A stretch of 64,000 nucleotides of DNA from SB25 sp029560875 (GCA_035388225.1 DAOOPM010000020.1:8307-72306), one strand, 5' to 3'; positions 8,609-17,827 are shown, numbered from the stretch's first letter. Notes: generated from the letters alone by a model not told the origin. Numbers and translations are program-made.

Positions 8609-9937
8609 ATGCAAAGGTTACTTACATTTTTAGTTTTAATTATTGCCAATTTTCTTTTCTGCAAAAATTTATTGGCGCAAAACTATTCCAATAGGATTTG
8701 GGATTTAAATAATTGCATCAACTATGCTCTAGAAAATAACATCCAAGTTAAGCAGAAAAAGTTGAGTGTAACTTCAAATGAACTTGATTTATCAGAAGAT
8801 AAATCGGCTTGGTTGCCCTCCCTCAATGCATCAGTTTCTGAAAACCTCTCGAACTCTAAAGATAAAACTAATGCCGATAGTTGGGCTGCATCCAATGGTA
8901 CTAGTTTTTCATTAACGGCAAGTATGCCAATATATCAGGGTGGCACTATTAAAAATAATATCCGGAAAAGCCAACTTTCTGTTGAGCAGGCTAACGTTGA
9001 GGTTGAAATCACCCAAAAATCAATAATTCTTTCAATTGTTCAGGCGTATTTAGATGTGCTCTACACAAAGGAGTCAGTCGACTACTATGGCGAGGTTGTA
9101 TTGGCCTCTCAAAAACAGGTAGAGCGCTCAAAAGACCTTTTTAATGCGGGTTCAATTGTTCGCAAGGATTTGGCGCAAATGGAGGCTCAGCTTGCAAGCG
9201 ATAACTACTCATTAACTGTTGCCAGAAATAACCTCACTTCACGAACAACCGATTTAAAGCAGCTATTGGAAATTCCTGTTGCCGATACTTTTGCTGTATC
9301 CTTCCCTGAGGTGCAGGTGATTGATAGTTTAGCAAGTTTTCCTTCTAAGTTGGAGGCAATTAATGCCGCCATATCAATAATGCCCGAGATAAGGAACAGT
9401 CAGGTAAATAATCAAATTGCTGAGGTGAATTTTAGAATAACAAAATCAGGTTACTTGCCTTCGCTGAGTCTCAATGCAGGTTATTCAACCGACTATAGTT
9501 CTAGTTTGAGTGGAGGTTTTAGCAATCAACTTTCGAACAATCAACTTCAAAAAGTTGGGCTAACTCTTAATGTGCCAATTTTCAATAGATTCTCAACGAA
9601 AACATCGGTTCAGCAATCGAAAATTGGGATGGAGCAGGCAAGGCTATCGGCGCTAGAGACTGAAAAGAACCTTCAGCAACAGGTCGAAACTATTTATCAG
9701 GATGCCGTGGCGGGAATTTATCGCTATAAATCGGCTAAAACCCAAATGGAATTGGCCGATGAGAGTTACCGATTATCGGAACAGCAGTTCAACTTAGGGA
9801 TGATTAATGCTGTGGAATTGCTAAAAGTTAAAACTAGTTTGCTCAACTCTAAAATGGAACTAATTCAGTCGAAATACTCTGCAATACTGAATCTTAAGAT
9901 TCTTGATTACTATATGGGAAAAACAATAACACTTTAA
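8609..9937 (+). CDS. TolC family outer-membrane efflux protein
   Basis: A 442-residue protein with a signal peptide ending near Leu-Leu-Ala-Gln. Two long helical repeats rich in Ala, Gln, Ser and Leu follow, as in TolC-type channels (OEP family, two copies), with a typical Asn-Ile-Gln-Val-Lys-Gln segment near the start. It supplies the outer-membrane duct for the adaptor and ABC transporter encoded just downstream: 10 bases separate it from the adaptor gene. The whole set reads as one tripartite MacAB-TolC-like pump. Substrate unknown. Confidence 0.9.
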   Translation: MQRLLTFLVLIIANFLFCKNLLAQNYSNRIWDLNNCINYALENNIQVKQKKLSVTSNELDLSEDKSAWLPSLNASVSENLSNSKDKTNADSWAASNGTSFSLTASMPIYQGGTIKNNIRKSQLSVEQANVEVEITQKSIILSIVQAYLDVLYTKESVDYYGEVVLASQKQVERSKDLFNAGSIVRKDLAQMEAQLASDNYSLTVARNNLTSRTTDLKQLLEIPVADTFAVSFPEVQVIDSLASFPSKLEAINAAISIMPEIRNSQVNNQIAEVNFRITKSGYLPSLSLNAGYSTDYSSSLSGGFSNQLSNNQLQKVGLTLNVPIFNRFSTKTSVQQSKIGMEQARLSALETEKNLQQQVETIYQDAVAGIYRYKSAKTQMELADESYRLSEQQFNLGMINAVELLKVKTSLLNSKMELIQSKYSAILNLKILDYYMGKTITL

Positions 9938-9947
9938 GAAGTAAAAA

Positions 9948-11177
9948 ATGAAGAAGAAATCACTTTTAATAGGCATCCCCGTGTTAGTTGCAATCATCAT
10001 GTTTTTTGTGTTTGCAAAGGGTAAAAAGGATGTAATAAGTCTGGAAACGGCGCTAGTTGAAAGAGGTAGCATAATTAACACCGTAACGGCAACAGGTACC
10101 ATTGAACCAATTGATAAGATTGAGGTGGGAACGCAGGTTTCGGGTGTAATTAATGGAATTTATGCGGATTTTAACTCGCAGGTTAAGAAAGGGCAATTGC
10201 TGGCCGAACTCGATAAGTCGACGTTGAAAGCAAGGGTTTTGCAATCGAAAGCCAGTTTGGCATCTGCTCAGAATGAGTTAACCTACCAGGAGCAAAACCT
10301 GAATAGAACTAAAAAACTATACGAAACAAAGGCTGTAAGCGATGTTGATATTGAGTCAGCACAGTACAAGTATAACAATGCCAAAGCAAGTGTCGATAGG
10401 TTGATTTCTGAGTTGGAACAGGCCGAGGTAAATCTTTCGTATGCGTCAATTTACTCACCCATTGATGGGGTTATTCTAGCACGGAATGTAGAGGAAGGAC
10501 AAACCGTTGCGGCAAGTTTTAGCACACCTACACTTTTTACCATTGCCAGAGATTTAACCAAAATGAAGGTGGAGGCCAACGTGGATGAGGCCGATATAGG
10601 CCAAGTGAAAATGGGTCAGGAGGTAACCTTCACCGTTGATGCCTTCCCAAGCGACACCTTTGGAGGGACTGTATCGCAAATAAGGTTGAATCCAACAGTA
10701 TCATCGAGTGTGGTAACCTACAAGGTGATTGTTGAAGCTCCAAACCCTGATTTAAAACTAATGCCCGGCTTAACTGCAAGCATCAGTATAATTACAAAAC
10801 AGGCAAAGAATGTGTTTAAGGTAGCATCGAAAGCATTGCAATTCAAACCCGATATGGATGTGGCGATGAAGTACTTGCCAAAACCAAAAGGCAAGCCAGA
10901 CGGAATGCCCAATGGAATCCCAGAAGCAATGCCAATGGATGAAGTTCAAGCTGACAGTGGTTTTGGCACAGTTTGGCTAAAGAATGGAGAAATTATTAAA
11001 CCCCAAAGGGTTAAAGTAGGAATGGACGATGGTGCTTATACCGAGATTATGGAAGGGTTGAACGATGGAGATTCCGTGGTTACATCCGCAGTTAAAGTTG
11101 TAGCCAAATCTACATCTAAAGAAAGTAAAAGTCCTTTCCTTCCAACACCACCAAAACCAGGTAATGCAAAACAATAA
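9948..11177 (+). CDS. Periplasmic adaptor of an ABC efflux pump (MacA-like)
   Basis: A 409-residue membrane-fusion protein. One N-terminal membrane helix (about residues 5-22) is followed by a biotinyl-lipoyl half-motif with Gly-Thr-Gln-Val-Ser-Gly, a helical hairpin (about 85-165), the second lipoyl half and beta-barrel domains. The pattern Gly-Thr-Ile-Glu-Pro near residue 50 is typical of MacA. An unusual Lys/Pro/Gly/Met-rich linker with Lys-Pro-Lys-Gly-Lys and Met-Pro repeats interrupts the C-terminal domain around residues 305-330. Its end overlaps the region before the next ATG at 11182 by only a few bases, so the genes are co-transcribed. Confidence 0.9.
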   Translation: MKKKSLLIGIPVLVAIIMFFVFAKGKKDVISLETALVERGSIINTVTATGTIEPIDKIEVGTQVSGVINGIYADFNSQVKKGQLLAELDKSTLKARVLQSKASLASAQNELTYQEQNLNRTKKLYETKAVSDVDIESAQYKYNNAKASVDRLISELEQAEVNLSYASIYSPIDGVILARNVEEGQTVAASFSTPTLFTIARDLTKMKVEANVDEADIGQVKMGQEVTFTVDAFPSDTFGGTVSQIRLNPTVSSSVVTYKVIVEAPNPDLKLMPGLTASISIITKQAKNVFKVASKALQFKPDMDVAMKYLPKPKGKPDGMPNGIPEAMPMDEVQADSGFGTVWLKNGEIIKPQRVKVGMDDGAYTEIMEGLNDGDSVVTSAVKVVAKSTSKESKSPFLPTPPKPGNAKQ

Positions 11178-11181
11178 GATT

Positions 11182-11928
11182 ATGAGCCAATCAATAATTC
11201 ATATTGAAGATTTAAAGCGAAACTTTTTGGTTGGAAGTGAGGTTGTTCATGCTTTGCGAGGTGTTTCGTTTGATGTTGACAAGGGCGAGTTCTTGACTAT
11301 CATGGGAGCAAGCGGTTCGGGGAAAACAACCCTGCTAAATATTCTTGGATGTTTGGATAAACCAACCGATGGAAAATATTTTATCGATAGTACATCTATT
11401 TCAACATTAAACAAGAACGAACTAGCCAGAATTAGGAACGAAAAGATTGGTTTTGTTTTTCAATCATTCAACCTTTTATCGCGCACTTCAGCATTGGAGA
11501 ATGTAGAGTTACCCTTGCTGTACAATTCAAATGTTTCATCGAGGGACAGGCGCGAAAGGGCAAAAAGAGCACTAAAGGCTGTTGGTCTAGAAAATAGAAT
11601 GGACCATAAACCCAATCAACTTTCCGGAGGACAGCAGCAGCGGGTTGCCATTGCTAGGGCGCTGGTTAATGACCCTGTAATGATACTTGCCGACGAGGCC
11701 ACAGGAAATCTTGATACAAAAACAAGCTACGAGATTATGCATCTATTTCAGGAACTAAATCAGCAAGGAAAAACTATTGTATTTGTAACACACGAACCGG
11801 AAATAGCATCGATGAGTAAACGAACTGTAACATTGAGGGATGGTTTAGTTATTAGCGATACTCTGGCCGAGAATAAAAAGGCAAAACTATTGGAGAGTTT
11901 AAGTATTCCAACAAGTAACAACATTTAA
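11182..11928 (+). CDS. ABC transporter ATP-binding protein (MacB/LolD type)
   Basis: A 248-residue ATPase. Walker A Gly-Ala-Ser-Gly-Ser-Gly-Lys-Thr-Thr, signature Leu-Ser-Gly-Gly-Gln-Gln-Gln-Arg, Walker B Met-Ile-Leu-Ala-Asp-Glu-Ala and the H-loop Val-Thr-His-Glu are all intact. The ATG at 11182 (MSQSII) is preferred to 11164, which lies inside the adaptor gene. ATP-binding and permease parts, fused in E. coli MacB, are separate genes here, 1 base apart. It drives the pump by ATP hydrolysis at the inner membrane. Confidence 0.93.
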   Translation: MSQSIIHIEDLKRNFLVGSEVVHALRGVSFDVDKGEFLTIMGASGSGKTTLLNILGCLDKPTDGKYFIDSTSISTLNKNELARIRNEKIGFVFQSFNLLSRTSALENVELPLLYNSNVSSRDRRERAKRALKAVGLENRMDHKPNQLSGGQQQRVAIARALVNDPVMILADEATGNLDTKTSYEIMHLFQELNQQGKTIVFVTHEPEIASMSKRTVTLRDGLVISDTLAENKKAKLLESLSIPTSNNI

Positions 11929-11929
11929 G

Positions 11930-13150
11930 ATGAACACTAGCAATTTGGCAAAAATAGCCCTTAAGGCGATGGTAAGGAACAAAATGAGAACGTTCCTCAC
12001 AATGCTGGGTATTATAATTGGAGTTGCTTCGGTTATTGTGATGTTAGCAATTGGTCAGGGCTCCAAGAAAAGCATCCAAAACCAGATATCCAGCATGGGC
12101 TCCAATATGATATTTGTACGCCCAAACAGCGATATGCGCGAAGGCGTAAGAATGGATGCTAGCAGTATGCAAACTCTAGAAATTGCCGATGTGGAGGCAA
12201 TCAAAAAGAGTTGTCCAAGTGTTTCCGCAGTTTCGCCACAGGTTAGTTCTGGCGGTCAGGTAATTTATAGTTCAAATAACTGGCCTACATCAATGCAAGG
12301 AGTTAACGCCGATTATTTGAGCATCCGCAAACTATCGCTGAAAGATGGACGGATTTTTAACGAGCAAGAACTGAATAACTCCAGCAAGGTTTGTGTTTTA
12401 GGTCAAACTGTTGTGGAGAATTTATTCACAAATGGGGAATCGCCCATTGGAAAAACAATCCGTTTTAACAAAATTCCTTTTAAGGTTATTGGCGTGCTTG
12501 CAGAGAAAGGCGAAAATACATTTGGACAGGACCAGGACGATATAATTATTGCGCCTTACACAACCGTTCAGAAACGAATAATGGCTATTACTTGGGTTCA
12601 AAGCATTTTTACCTCAGCCGTTAGCGAAGAAGCCTCATCCAAGGCTGTTGATGAAATATCTGAAGCGTTAAGGAAAAGTCATAAGTTGAAAAGCACAGAG
12701 GCTGATGATTTTGAGGTTCGTTCTCAAGCCGAACTAATAAACACATTCAGTTCCATTACCAATATGCTAACAATACTCCTTGCAGCAATAGCAAGTATAT
12801 CGTTGTTTGTGGGTGGAATTGGTATTATGAACATTATGTTTGTTTCGGTAACCGAGCGTACTCGCGAAATTGGATTACGTATGGCAATTGGTGGACGAGA
12901 GGTTGATATTATGCTTCAGTTCCTAATAGAATCGGTTATGATAAGTTTTGCTGGTGGACTAATTGGGGTGATGTTTGGATTTATTTTTGCCTATGGTGTT
13001 TCTGCAATATTTGGCTGGCCCATCGCAATAACATCATTCTCCGTAATCTTATCGTTTATTGTTTGTTTGGCCACAGGCGTGTTTTTTGGATGGTATCCTG
13101 CTCGAAAAGCATCGTACCTCGACCCAATTGAAGCGTTACGTTATGAATAA
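11930..13150 (+). CDS. ABC transporter permease (MacB type)
   Basis: A 406-residue permease with the MacB layout: one N-terminal membrane helix (about 20-42, with Gly-Ile-Ile-Ile-Gly-Val-Ala-Ser), a large periplasmic domain (about 45-270) and three C-terminal FtsX-type helices, with the Glu-Arg-Thr-Arg-Glu-Ile-Gly coupling motif in between. MacB transporters work by mechanotransmission and move substrates out of the periplasm through TolC. Start codon follows the ATPase stop at once. Confidence 0.93.
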   Translation: MNTSNLAKIALKAMVRNKMRTFLTMLGIIIGVASVIVMLAIGQGSKKSIQNQISSMGSNMIFVRPNSDMREGVRMDASSMQTLEIADVEAIKKSCPSVSAVSPQVSSGGQVIYSSNNWPTSMQGVNADYLSIRKLSLKDGRIFNEQELNNSSKVCVLGQTVVENLFTNGESPIGKTIRFNKIPFKVIGVLAEKGENTFGQDQDDIIIAPYTTVQKRIMAITWVQSIFTSAVSEEASSKAVDEISEALRKSHKLKSTEADDFEVRSQAELINTFSSITNMLTILLAAIASISLFVGGIGIMNIMFVSVTERTREIGLRMAIGGREVDIMLQFLIESVMISFAGGLIGVMFGFIFAYGVSAIFGWPIAITSFSVILSFIVCLATGVFFGWYPARKASYLDPIEALRYE

Positions 13151-13172
13151 TCAGTTAATTAAATCGTAGTAT

Positions 13173-13559
13173 ATGAAGAGAGTTATATTTTTAGTTATCA
13201 TTGCGTTGGCTAGTTCATTGAGTTTAAGTGCACAACGCCCTGAGCGACCAAAGTTTGATGCCAACGAAATGGCCTCAAAAACGGTAAACGAGTTGAGCGA
13301 GAAGATTGAGATGTCAACCTCGGTTCAGGACTCGGTAAAACTTGCGCTTATTACATTCTTTAATAAAATGAATAGCGATAGGCAATCGGATGGTAGGCCA
13401 AATATTTTAAATTTCGAAAAGGAACGCGACTTAAAGGTTAAAACTTTCCTTTCCGATGAACAGTTTAAAATTTATTCTAAATTTATGGAGGAAAGAAAAC
13501 CTAAGGGCGAAGGTCCAAGTAATGAAAATATGAATGGACGTTCTCCTAGGCGATTTTAA
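13173..13559 (+). CDS. Small secreted helical protein, Spy/CpxP-like in size and setting
   Basis: A 128-residue protein with a clear signal peptide (cleavage near Leu-Ser-Ala-Gln) and a mature part that is short, charged and probably helical, ending in an Arg/Pro/Gly-rich tail. Composition, length and a Glu-Leu-Ser-x-Lys-Ile-Glu-Met / Phe-Leu-Ser-Asp-Glu-Gln-Phe pattern resemble the Spy/CpxP group of periplasmic proteins, which act as chaperones and feed back on envelope-stress kinases. The LTxxQ motif is not exact, so the assignment is tentative. It lies between the efflux permease and a LytS-type kinase. Confidence 0.6.
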   Translation: MKRVIFLVIIALASSLSLSAQRPERPKFDANEMASKTVNELSEKIEMSTSVQDSVKLALITFFNKMNSDRQSDGRPNILNFEKERDLKVKTFLSDEQFKIYSKFMEERKPKGEGPSNENMNGRSPRRF

Positions 13560-13588
13560 ATAATGTAGTTTCTATAAAATTTACAACG

Positions 13589-14689
13589 ATGATAACACTA
13601 AATTCCAAATCAAAAAAAGTAGCAAGTATAGCGCTTCATATACTTGTTTGGTTGTTTTGGTTTGCTATACCGTTTCTCTTTTCGCTTAGCAATCCTCAGG
13701 GCAATGAACCTCCTCGCGACCCCAACTTCTACTTTTTCATTTGGATTCCAATGTCGTTATCAATGATATTGTTCTATACCAACTATTTTTGGCTAATAGA
13801 GAGGTATTTGTTCCAAAAAAAAGTGTTATGGTTTATTCTTATCAACCTTGTCTTGATTATTAGTTTGTCATTTTTTACTGATTATGTAAGGGAACTGTTT
13901 GGCTTATTTAAACCTGATATGCCCGATATGAGAGAACCAAATCCCAATGGATTTAACGAGGCATTTAAGCCAAAGCCTCCCAAGAATTTTATGTTTGGAG
14001 TTCATAACCTTACATTCTTTTTTGTGGTTAGCATAAGTGTTGCTATACGCACAACAAGTCGTTGGTTTGTGTCTGAAAATCAACGAAAAAACTTAGAGAA
14101 CGAAAATTTAAAATCGGAACTGAACAATCTTAAAATGCAGCTTAACCCACATTTCTTCTTTAATACGTTGAATAACATTTACTCGCTAATTCAAACTTCG
14201 CCCGATAAAGCTCAGGAGTCGGTTCACGGTTTAGCCAAACTGATGCGTTATCATCTTTATGAAACAAATGAAGATAAGGTTCTACTCAATGGTGAAGTTG
14301 AGTTTATGAAGAGTTACATTGCTCTGATGAAATTGCGGTTATCAGCAAATACTGAGGTTTATTCCAGTTTCAGTGTTCAGAGCCATGAGGTTTCAGTTGC
14401 TCCGCTTTTATTTATCCCAATAATTGAGAATGCCTTTAAGCACGGAATTAGCCCTAACGAAAAATCAATTATCAAAATAACGCTCGAAGAAAAAAATCAC
14501 GTTCTATCATTCGAGTCGTTTAATTCGAATTTTCCACAGAAATATGAGACCGACAAGGGTGGTGATGCCAATGGAATAGGTCTCGATAATATTCAAAAGC
14601 GTCTTTCCCTGATATATCCTGGACGGTATATCTTGGTAAAAGATGTTGTTGATGGTCTTTTTCACATTAAAGTTGTAATACAGCTATGA
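13589..14689 (+). CDS. LytS/YehU-type sensor histidine kinase
   Basis: A 366-residue kinase. Four hydrophobic segments cover residues 10-165, then a short coiled coil leads to the His_kinase domain (PF06580) with Leu-Asn-Pro-His-Phe-Phe-Phe-Asn-Thr-Leu-Asn holding the phospho-accepting His. An ATPase N-box is present (Ile-Ile-Glu-Asn-Ala-Phe-Lys-His-Gly) and a late Gly-Ile-Gly-Leu-Asp-Asn G-box. The last codons overlap the response-regulator start by 4 bases (ATGA). Position after the efflux genes suggests it senses an envelope signal linked to that pump. Confidence 0.92.
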   Translation: MITLNSKSKKVASIALHILVWLFWFAIPFLFSLSNPQGNEPPRDPNFYFFIWIPMSLSMILFYTNYFWLIERYLFQKKVLWFILINLVLIISLSFFTDYVRELFGLFKPDMPDMREPNPNGFNEAFKPKPPKNFMFGVHNLTFFFVVSISVAIRTTSRWFVSENQRKNLENENLKSELNNLKMQLNPHFFFNTLNNIYSLIQTSPDKAQESVHGLAKLMRYHLYETNEDKVLLNGEVEFMKSYIALMKLRLSANTEVYSSFSVQSHEVSVAPLLFIPIIENAFKHGISPNEKSIIKITLEEKNHVLSFESFNSNFPQKYETDKGGDANGIGLDNIQKRLSLIYPGRYILVKDVVDGLFHIKVVIQL

Positions 14690-15414
14690 TAAGCATAAAA
14701 TGTATAATTGTTGATGACGAGCCTCTTGCACTCGATTTGCTGGAGAGCTATGTTCTAAAAACTCCCTTTCTGGAGTTGATGAGCAAATTCACCTCGCCTT
14801 TTGAGGCAATGCAGTATGTAACTGCAAACAAGGTCGACTTAATATTTCTCGATATTCAGATGCCCGGAATTACTGGAATTGAATTCTCCCGAATTTTGCA
14901 GCATGGGCCAAAAGTGATTTTTACAACCGCTTATAGCCAGTATGCACTGGAAGGTTTTAAGGTTGATGCGCTCGATTATTTGGTAAAACCATTCAACTAT
15001 CAGGAGTTTCTAAAGGCGGCAAACAAAGCCCTGACTTGGTTTGGGATGTTGAACAAGCAGCCCGAAGAGAAAAAGGTGGACTCTGACGATAATGCCATTT
15101 TTGTTAAATCGGAATACAAATTGCTTAAGATTGAGTACGAAAAAATAATCTATATCGAAGGGCTAAAGGACTATGTGAAAATATATTTAACGGACCAACC
15201 ACGGCCAGTTTTAACCCTGATGACCCTTAAATCGTTGGAGGAAAAGTTAACACCACATAATTTTATGCGGGTTCATCGTTCATACATCGTAAACTTGAAT
15301 AAAATAAGCATTATTGAGCGGAATAGAATTGTATTTGGCTCAACATACATTCCAATTGCCGACGGGTATAAGGAGAAATTTCAAGGTTTCTTGGATAAGA
15401 GGTTTATGGAGTAG
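14686..15414 (+). CDS. LytTR response regulator
   Basis: A 242-residue regulator with an N-terminal receiver (Asp-Asp-Glu at residues 10-12, phospho-Asp in Ile-Phe-Leu-Asp-Ile-Gln-Met-Pro, Lys in Leu-Val-Lys-Pro-Phe) and a C-terminal LytTR DNA-binding domain (about 140-240, with Phe-Met-Arg-Val-His-Arg-Ser-Tyr-Ile-Val-Asn). Partner of the overlapping LytS-type kinase. Likely target is its own efflux operon, by analogy with similarly arranged loci; no binding repeat was identified. Confidence 0.93.
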   Translation: MISIKCIIVDDEPLALDLLESYVLKTPFLELMSKFTSPFEAMQYVTANKVDLIFLDIQMPGITGIEFSRILQHGPKVIFTTAYSQYALEGFKVDALDYLVKPFNYQEFLKAANKALTWFGMLNKQPEEKKVDSDDNAIFVKSEYKLLKIEYEKIIYIEGLKDYVKIYLTDQPRPVLTLMTLKSLEEKLTPHNFMRVHRSYIVNLNKISIIERNRIVFGSTYIPIADGYKEKFQGFLDKRFME

Positions 15415-15446
15415 TGACAGAATAAATATTTAAAAGAAATACTCTC

Positions 15447-15491
15447 AACTTACAAGGTTTGCTATTCAAAGCATTGCTTGTAAGTTTTTTT
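15447..15491 (+). terminator. Terminator after the LytTR gene
   Basis: A 10-bp inverted repeat AACTTACAAG/CTTGTAAGTT (15447-15456 and 15477-15486) with an inner partial stem is followed by a run of T. It separates the efflux/two-component operon from the sigma factor gene. Confidence 0.75.
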
Positions 15492-15573
15492 ATTGCGAAG
15501 TATTGATAACTTTATTTTTTGTCTCCTGTCACAAAGTTTATTTTCGTTTGTCTTATAGTTGTGATTTCTGATT

Positions 15574-16035
15574 ATGAATTTTAATGGCTTTTATAACGAC
15601 AATTATTCTTGCATTTACAGATTCTGCTTGCAGTGGACTGGCAATTCCGACGATGCCAAGGATATTGCGCAGGAGGTATTCACCGAGTTATTTGAAAGGC
15701 TAACAAAGCAGGCTGATTTTATTAATCCTCGAGCGTGGATTTATAGGGTGGCATACAATAGATGCATCAATCTTCATAAGAGGAAGCAACGGTTAATGTA
15801 TGGTGACCTTCTGATTGCTCAAGTTGATGTTGATGATAGCTTAGAGAGACGTGAGCAATTTCTGAGAGTGCGCAAAGCAATGGATAAGCTAAGTGAAAAG
15901 GAGCGGGCCCTGGTGATACTTTACAAAGAAGGTTTTTCCTACAAGGAGATGTCGGCTGTTATTGAAATTAACGAGAATTCAGTCGGAAAAACTCTTTCGC
16001 GGGCGATTGATAAAATGACAAAACTGTTGGTTTAA
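15574..16035 (+). CDS. ECF RNA polymerase sigma factor
   Basis: A 153-residue sigma-70 family protein with region 2 (Asp-Asp-Ala-Lys-Asp-Ile-Ala-Gln-Glu-Val-Phe, then Arg-Ala-Trp-Ile-Tyr-Arg-Val-Ala-Tyr-Asn) and region 4 (Tyr-Lys-Glu-Gly-Phe-Ser-Tyr-Lys-Glu-Met-Ser-Ala-Val-Ile, a helix-turn-helix). Length fits the ECF group. An anti-sigma factor gene follows 11 bases downstream, the classic pairing, so the factor is probably held inactive at the membrane until a signal arrives. Its targets are unknown but may include the downstream beta-propeller gene. Confidence 0.9.
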   Translation: MNFNGFYNDNYSCIYRFCLQWTGNSDDAKDIAQEVFTELFERLTKQADFINPRAWIYRVAYNRCINLHKRKQRLMYGDLLIAQVDVDDSLERREQFLRVRKAMDKLSEKERALVILYKEGFSYKEMSAVIEINENSVGKTLSRAIDKMTKLLV

Positions 16036-16046
16036 ATGGAGGTTGT

Positions 16047-16544
16047 ATGAAAATGTTTGGAAAAAATAAATGTTTAAAAGACTGGCAGATTCAAGCATAT
16101 ATCGATAAAGAACTAGACGATGATACGCTATTGTTGTTCAGTGCTCATATCGAAAAATGTGATTACTGTAAAAAGCGGGTTGAGGCTAAAAGGAAAAGAA
16201 TTGAGACTGTAATTGGGTCTTTGAATATCATACAAAACTACAGTTTTGCTGGTGGTTTAGACAAAAATCCGAAACCAACAATTCGAAATTTTAAAAACTA
16301 TATTATTGGTGTAAGTGTTGCCGCATCGATAGTAATTGCAGTATTATTCTTCAAGCATCAAACCAATAATTCAACTTCGATTTCCGAGGATGATTGCAAG
16401 TGGGTTGCATTAAGCAGCAACGAATTTCAACCTGAACTGGAGTCTCCAAATCGATTGTTGAGAATGCGCGCTGTAAAGTGCGAAGAATTATCAAGAGATA
16501 GTTTAGTACGTGTCACATACTTAGTAAAAACTTGCAAACAATAA
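16047..16544 (+). CDS. Membrane anti-sigma factor with zinc-finger-like ASD
   Basis: A 165-residue protein with an N-terminal anti-sigma domain containing the ZAS motif His34-x3-Cys38-x2-Cys41, one predicted membrane helix at about residues 85-103 and a small periplasmic tail of about 60 residues. This is the layout of RsiW/RseA-type anti-sigma factors that bind an ECF sigma factor in the cytoplasm and sense the periplasm. The adjacent sigma factor is the obvious partner. An internal ATG two codons in (16053) is an alternative start. Confidence 0.8.
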   Translation: MKMFGKNKCLKDWQIQAYIDKELDDDTLLLFSAHIEKCDYCKKRVEAKRKRIETVIGSLNIIQNYSFAGGLDKNPKPTIRNFKNYIIGVSVAASIVIAVLFFKHQTNNSTSISEDDCKWVALSSNEFQPELESPNRLLRMRAVKCEELSRDSLVRVTYLVKTCKQ

Positions 16545-16592
16545 AGGATTGGCCAATCCGCAAAGTACATTATCAACTTTAAATTTTGAACT

Positions 16593-17780
16593 ATGAAAAA
16601 ACTAACGGTATTTTTAATGACAATGGCATTTTTATATGCTGTAAAAGGTCAATCCTTGCTCGATATTTATAAATCTGGAAAGGCTTCCCTTGAGCCTGAA
16701 AGCAGTTTTGCGGTTGGTGCAAATTGGGAGAAAATATTCCCCGATTATTTAGAAGTTTCATATGGCAACTCTATTGGCTATTATAAAAGTATAGCAGTTG
16801 CCTCCGACGGGAGTGTTTTTGTGGGAAATTACAGTTCGTACACAATTCAAAAATTCAACTCTAAGGGAGAATTAGTCCTAACTTTTGGAAAGAAAGGAAA
16901 GGGTGTTGGCGAATTCAGTGAGCGACCAACTCTTGGAGGCGTAATAGGAAATAAATATGTTTTCACTCACGAACTTAATGGTCATATTAAAATATTTTCA
17001 ACAGATGGAAATTACATAAAAACCATTAAGGTGGACTATATGCCACTGAAAACCATTGCTTGTGGAACAAAAATTGCGCTTGTAGGATTTGTTGTAGCAA
17101 GAACGAACGACAGGAGAGTTATTACCATAATCGACCCTGAAACTGAGGAGCAAAAAATAATTAAGAAGTACGACAATGTCTCCAAAGGCTCAATGGTTGT
17201 TGTAAACAAGGATAACTATATGTATTCTAGTTCACCGTTTTTCACCAAAACGGAATTGATAATGCGGGCCTTACCCAACGGGAATTTGATTGTGGGTATT
17301 AATACTCTCAACATAATTGAAACCTACTCAGCTGAAGGCAAGTTGCTCAAATCATTTAACTTAGACTTTAATCCTCCGGCCTACCCCGAAGAGTCAAAGA
17401 AAGAGTTTGTTGCACGAATAGAAAAAAGTGTTGCTGAAAATAAATTCACCAAGGAGGATGTTTCCGAGGTTTACGAACCCAACTTTTTCCCCAAAAACAC
17501 TCCTTACTATTACAATTTCTTAGTCGACAGCGATGGAAATTTACTAGTATTTCGATTTATCGACGAGGATGTTGACCATAAGTTTAGAGTTTACAGTTTC
17601 GATAGCAATGGAAAATCTTTAGCAGAAACTACCTTGGATGTTTCTGGGTTTAAATTGAGCCTAAATTATCGCTTCGAGGATTTATGTTTCTTCAATGGCT
17701 TTGCTTACGGGCTGCTTCATCCAAAATCAGATAAAATGCAACCGTTGCAGTTGGTTAAATTTAAAGTAAAAGCGAACTAA
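16593..17780 (+). CDS. Secreted 6-bladed beta-propeller (NHL-like) protein
   Basis: A 395-residue exported protein. A signal peptide ends near Val-Lys-Gly-Gln. The body shows repeated strands of the type Ser-Ile-Ala-Val-Ala-x-Asp-Gly-Ser-Val-Phe-Val and Ile-Gln-Lys-Phe-Asn-Ser-Lys-Gly-Glu, which is the NHL/6-bladed propeller pattern common in Bacteroidota. No catalytic residues are evident. It follows the sigma/anti-sigma pair by 48 bases and may be a member of that regulon, but it ends with its own terminator. Confidence 0.75.
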   Translation: MKKLTVFLMTMAFLYAVKGQSLLDIYKSGKASLEPESSFAVGANWEKIFPDYLEVSYGNSIGYYKSIAVASDGSVFVGNYSSYTIQKFNSKGELVLTFGKKGKGVGEFSERPTLGGVIGNKYVFTHELNGHIKIFSTDGNYIKTIKVDYMPLKTIACGTKIALVGFVVARTNDRRVITIIDPETEEQKIIKKYDNVSKGSMVVVNKDNYMYSSSPFFTKTELIMRALPNGNLIVGINTLNIIETYSAEGKLLKSFNLDFNPPAYPEESKKEFVARIEKSVAENKFTKEDVSEVYEPNFFPKNTPYYYNFLVDSDGNLLVFRFIDEDVDHKFRVYSFDSNGKSLAETTLDVSGFKLSLNYRFEDLCFFNGFAYGLLHPKSDKMQPLQLVKFKVKAN

Positions 17781-17791
17781 TAGTAATAGAG

Positions 17792-17825
17792 AAGGTCAAC
17801 CTCACAGTTGACCTTTCTTTTATTT
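17792..17825. terminator. Bidirectional terminator between convergent genes
   Basis: A 9-bp perfect stem AAGGTCAAC/GTTGACCTT (17792-17800, 17807-17815) with a 6-base loop, T-rich on the plus side and placed between two convergent genes. Confidence 0.8.
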
Positions 17826-17827
17826 AT

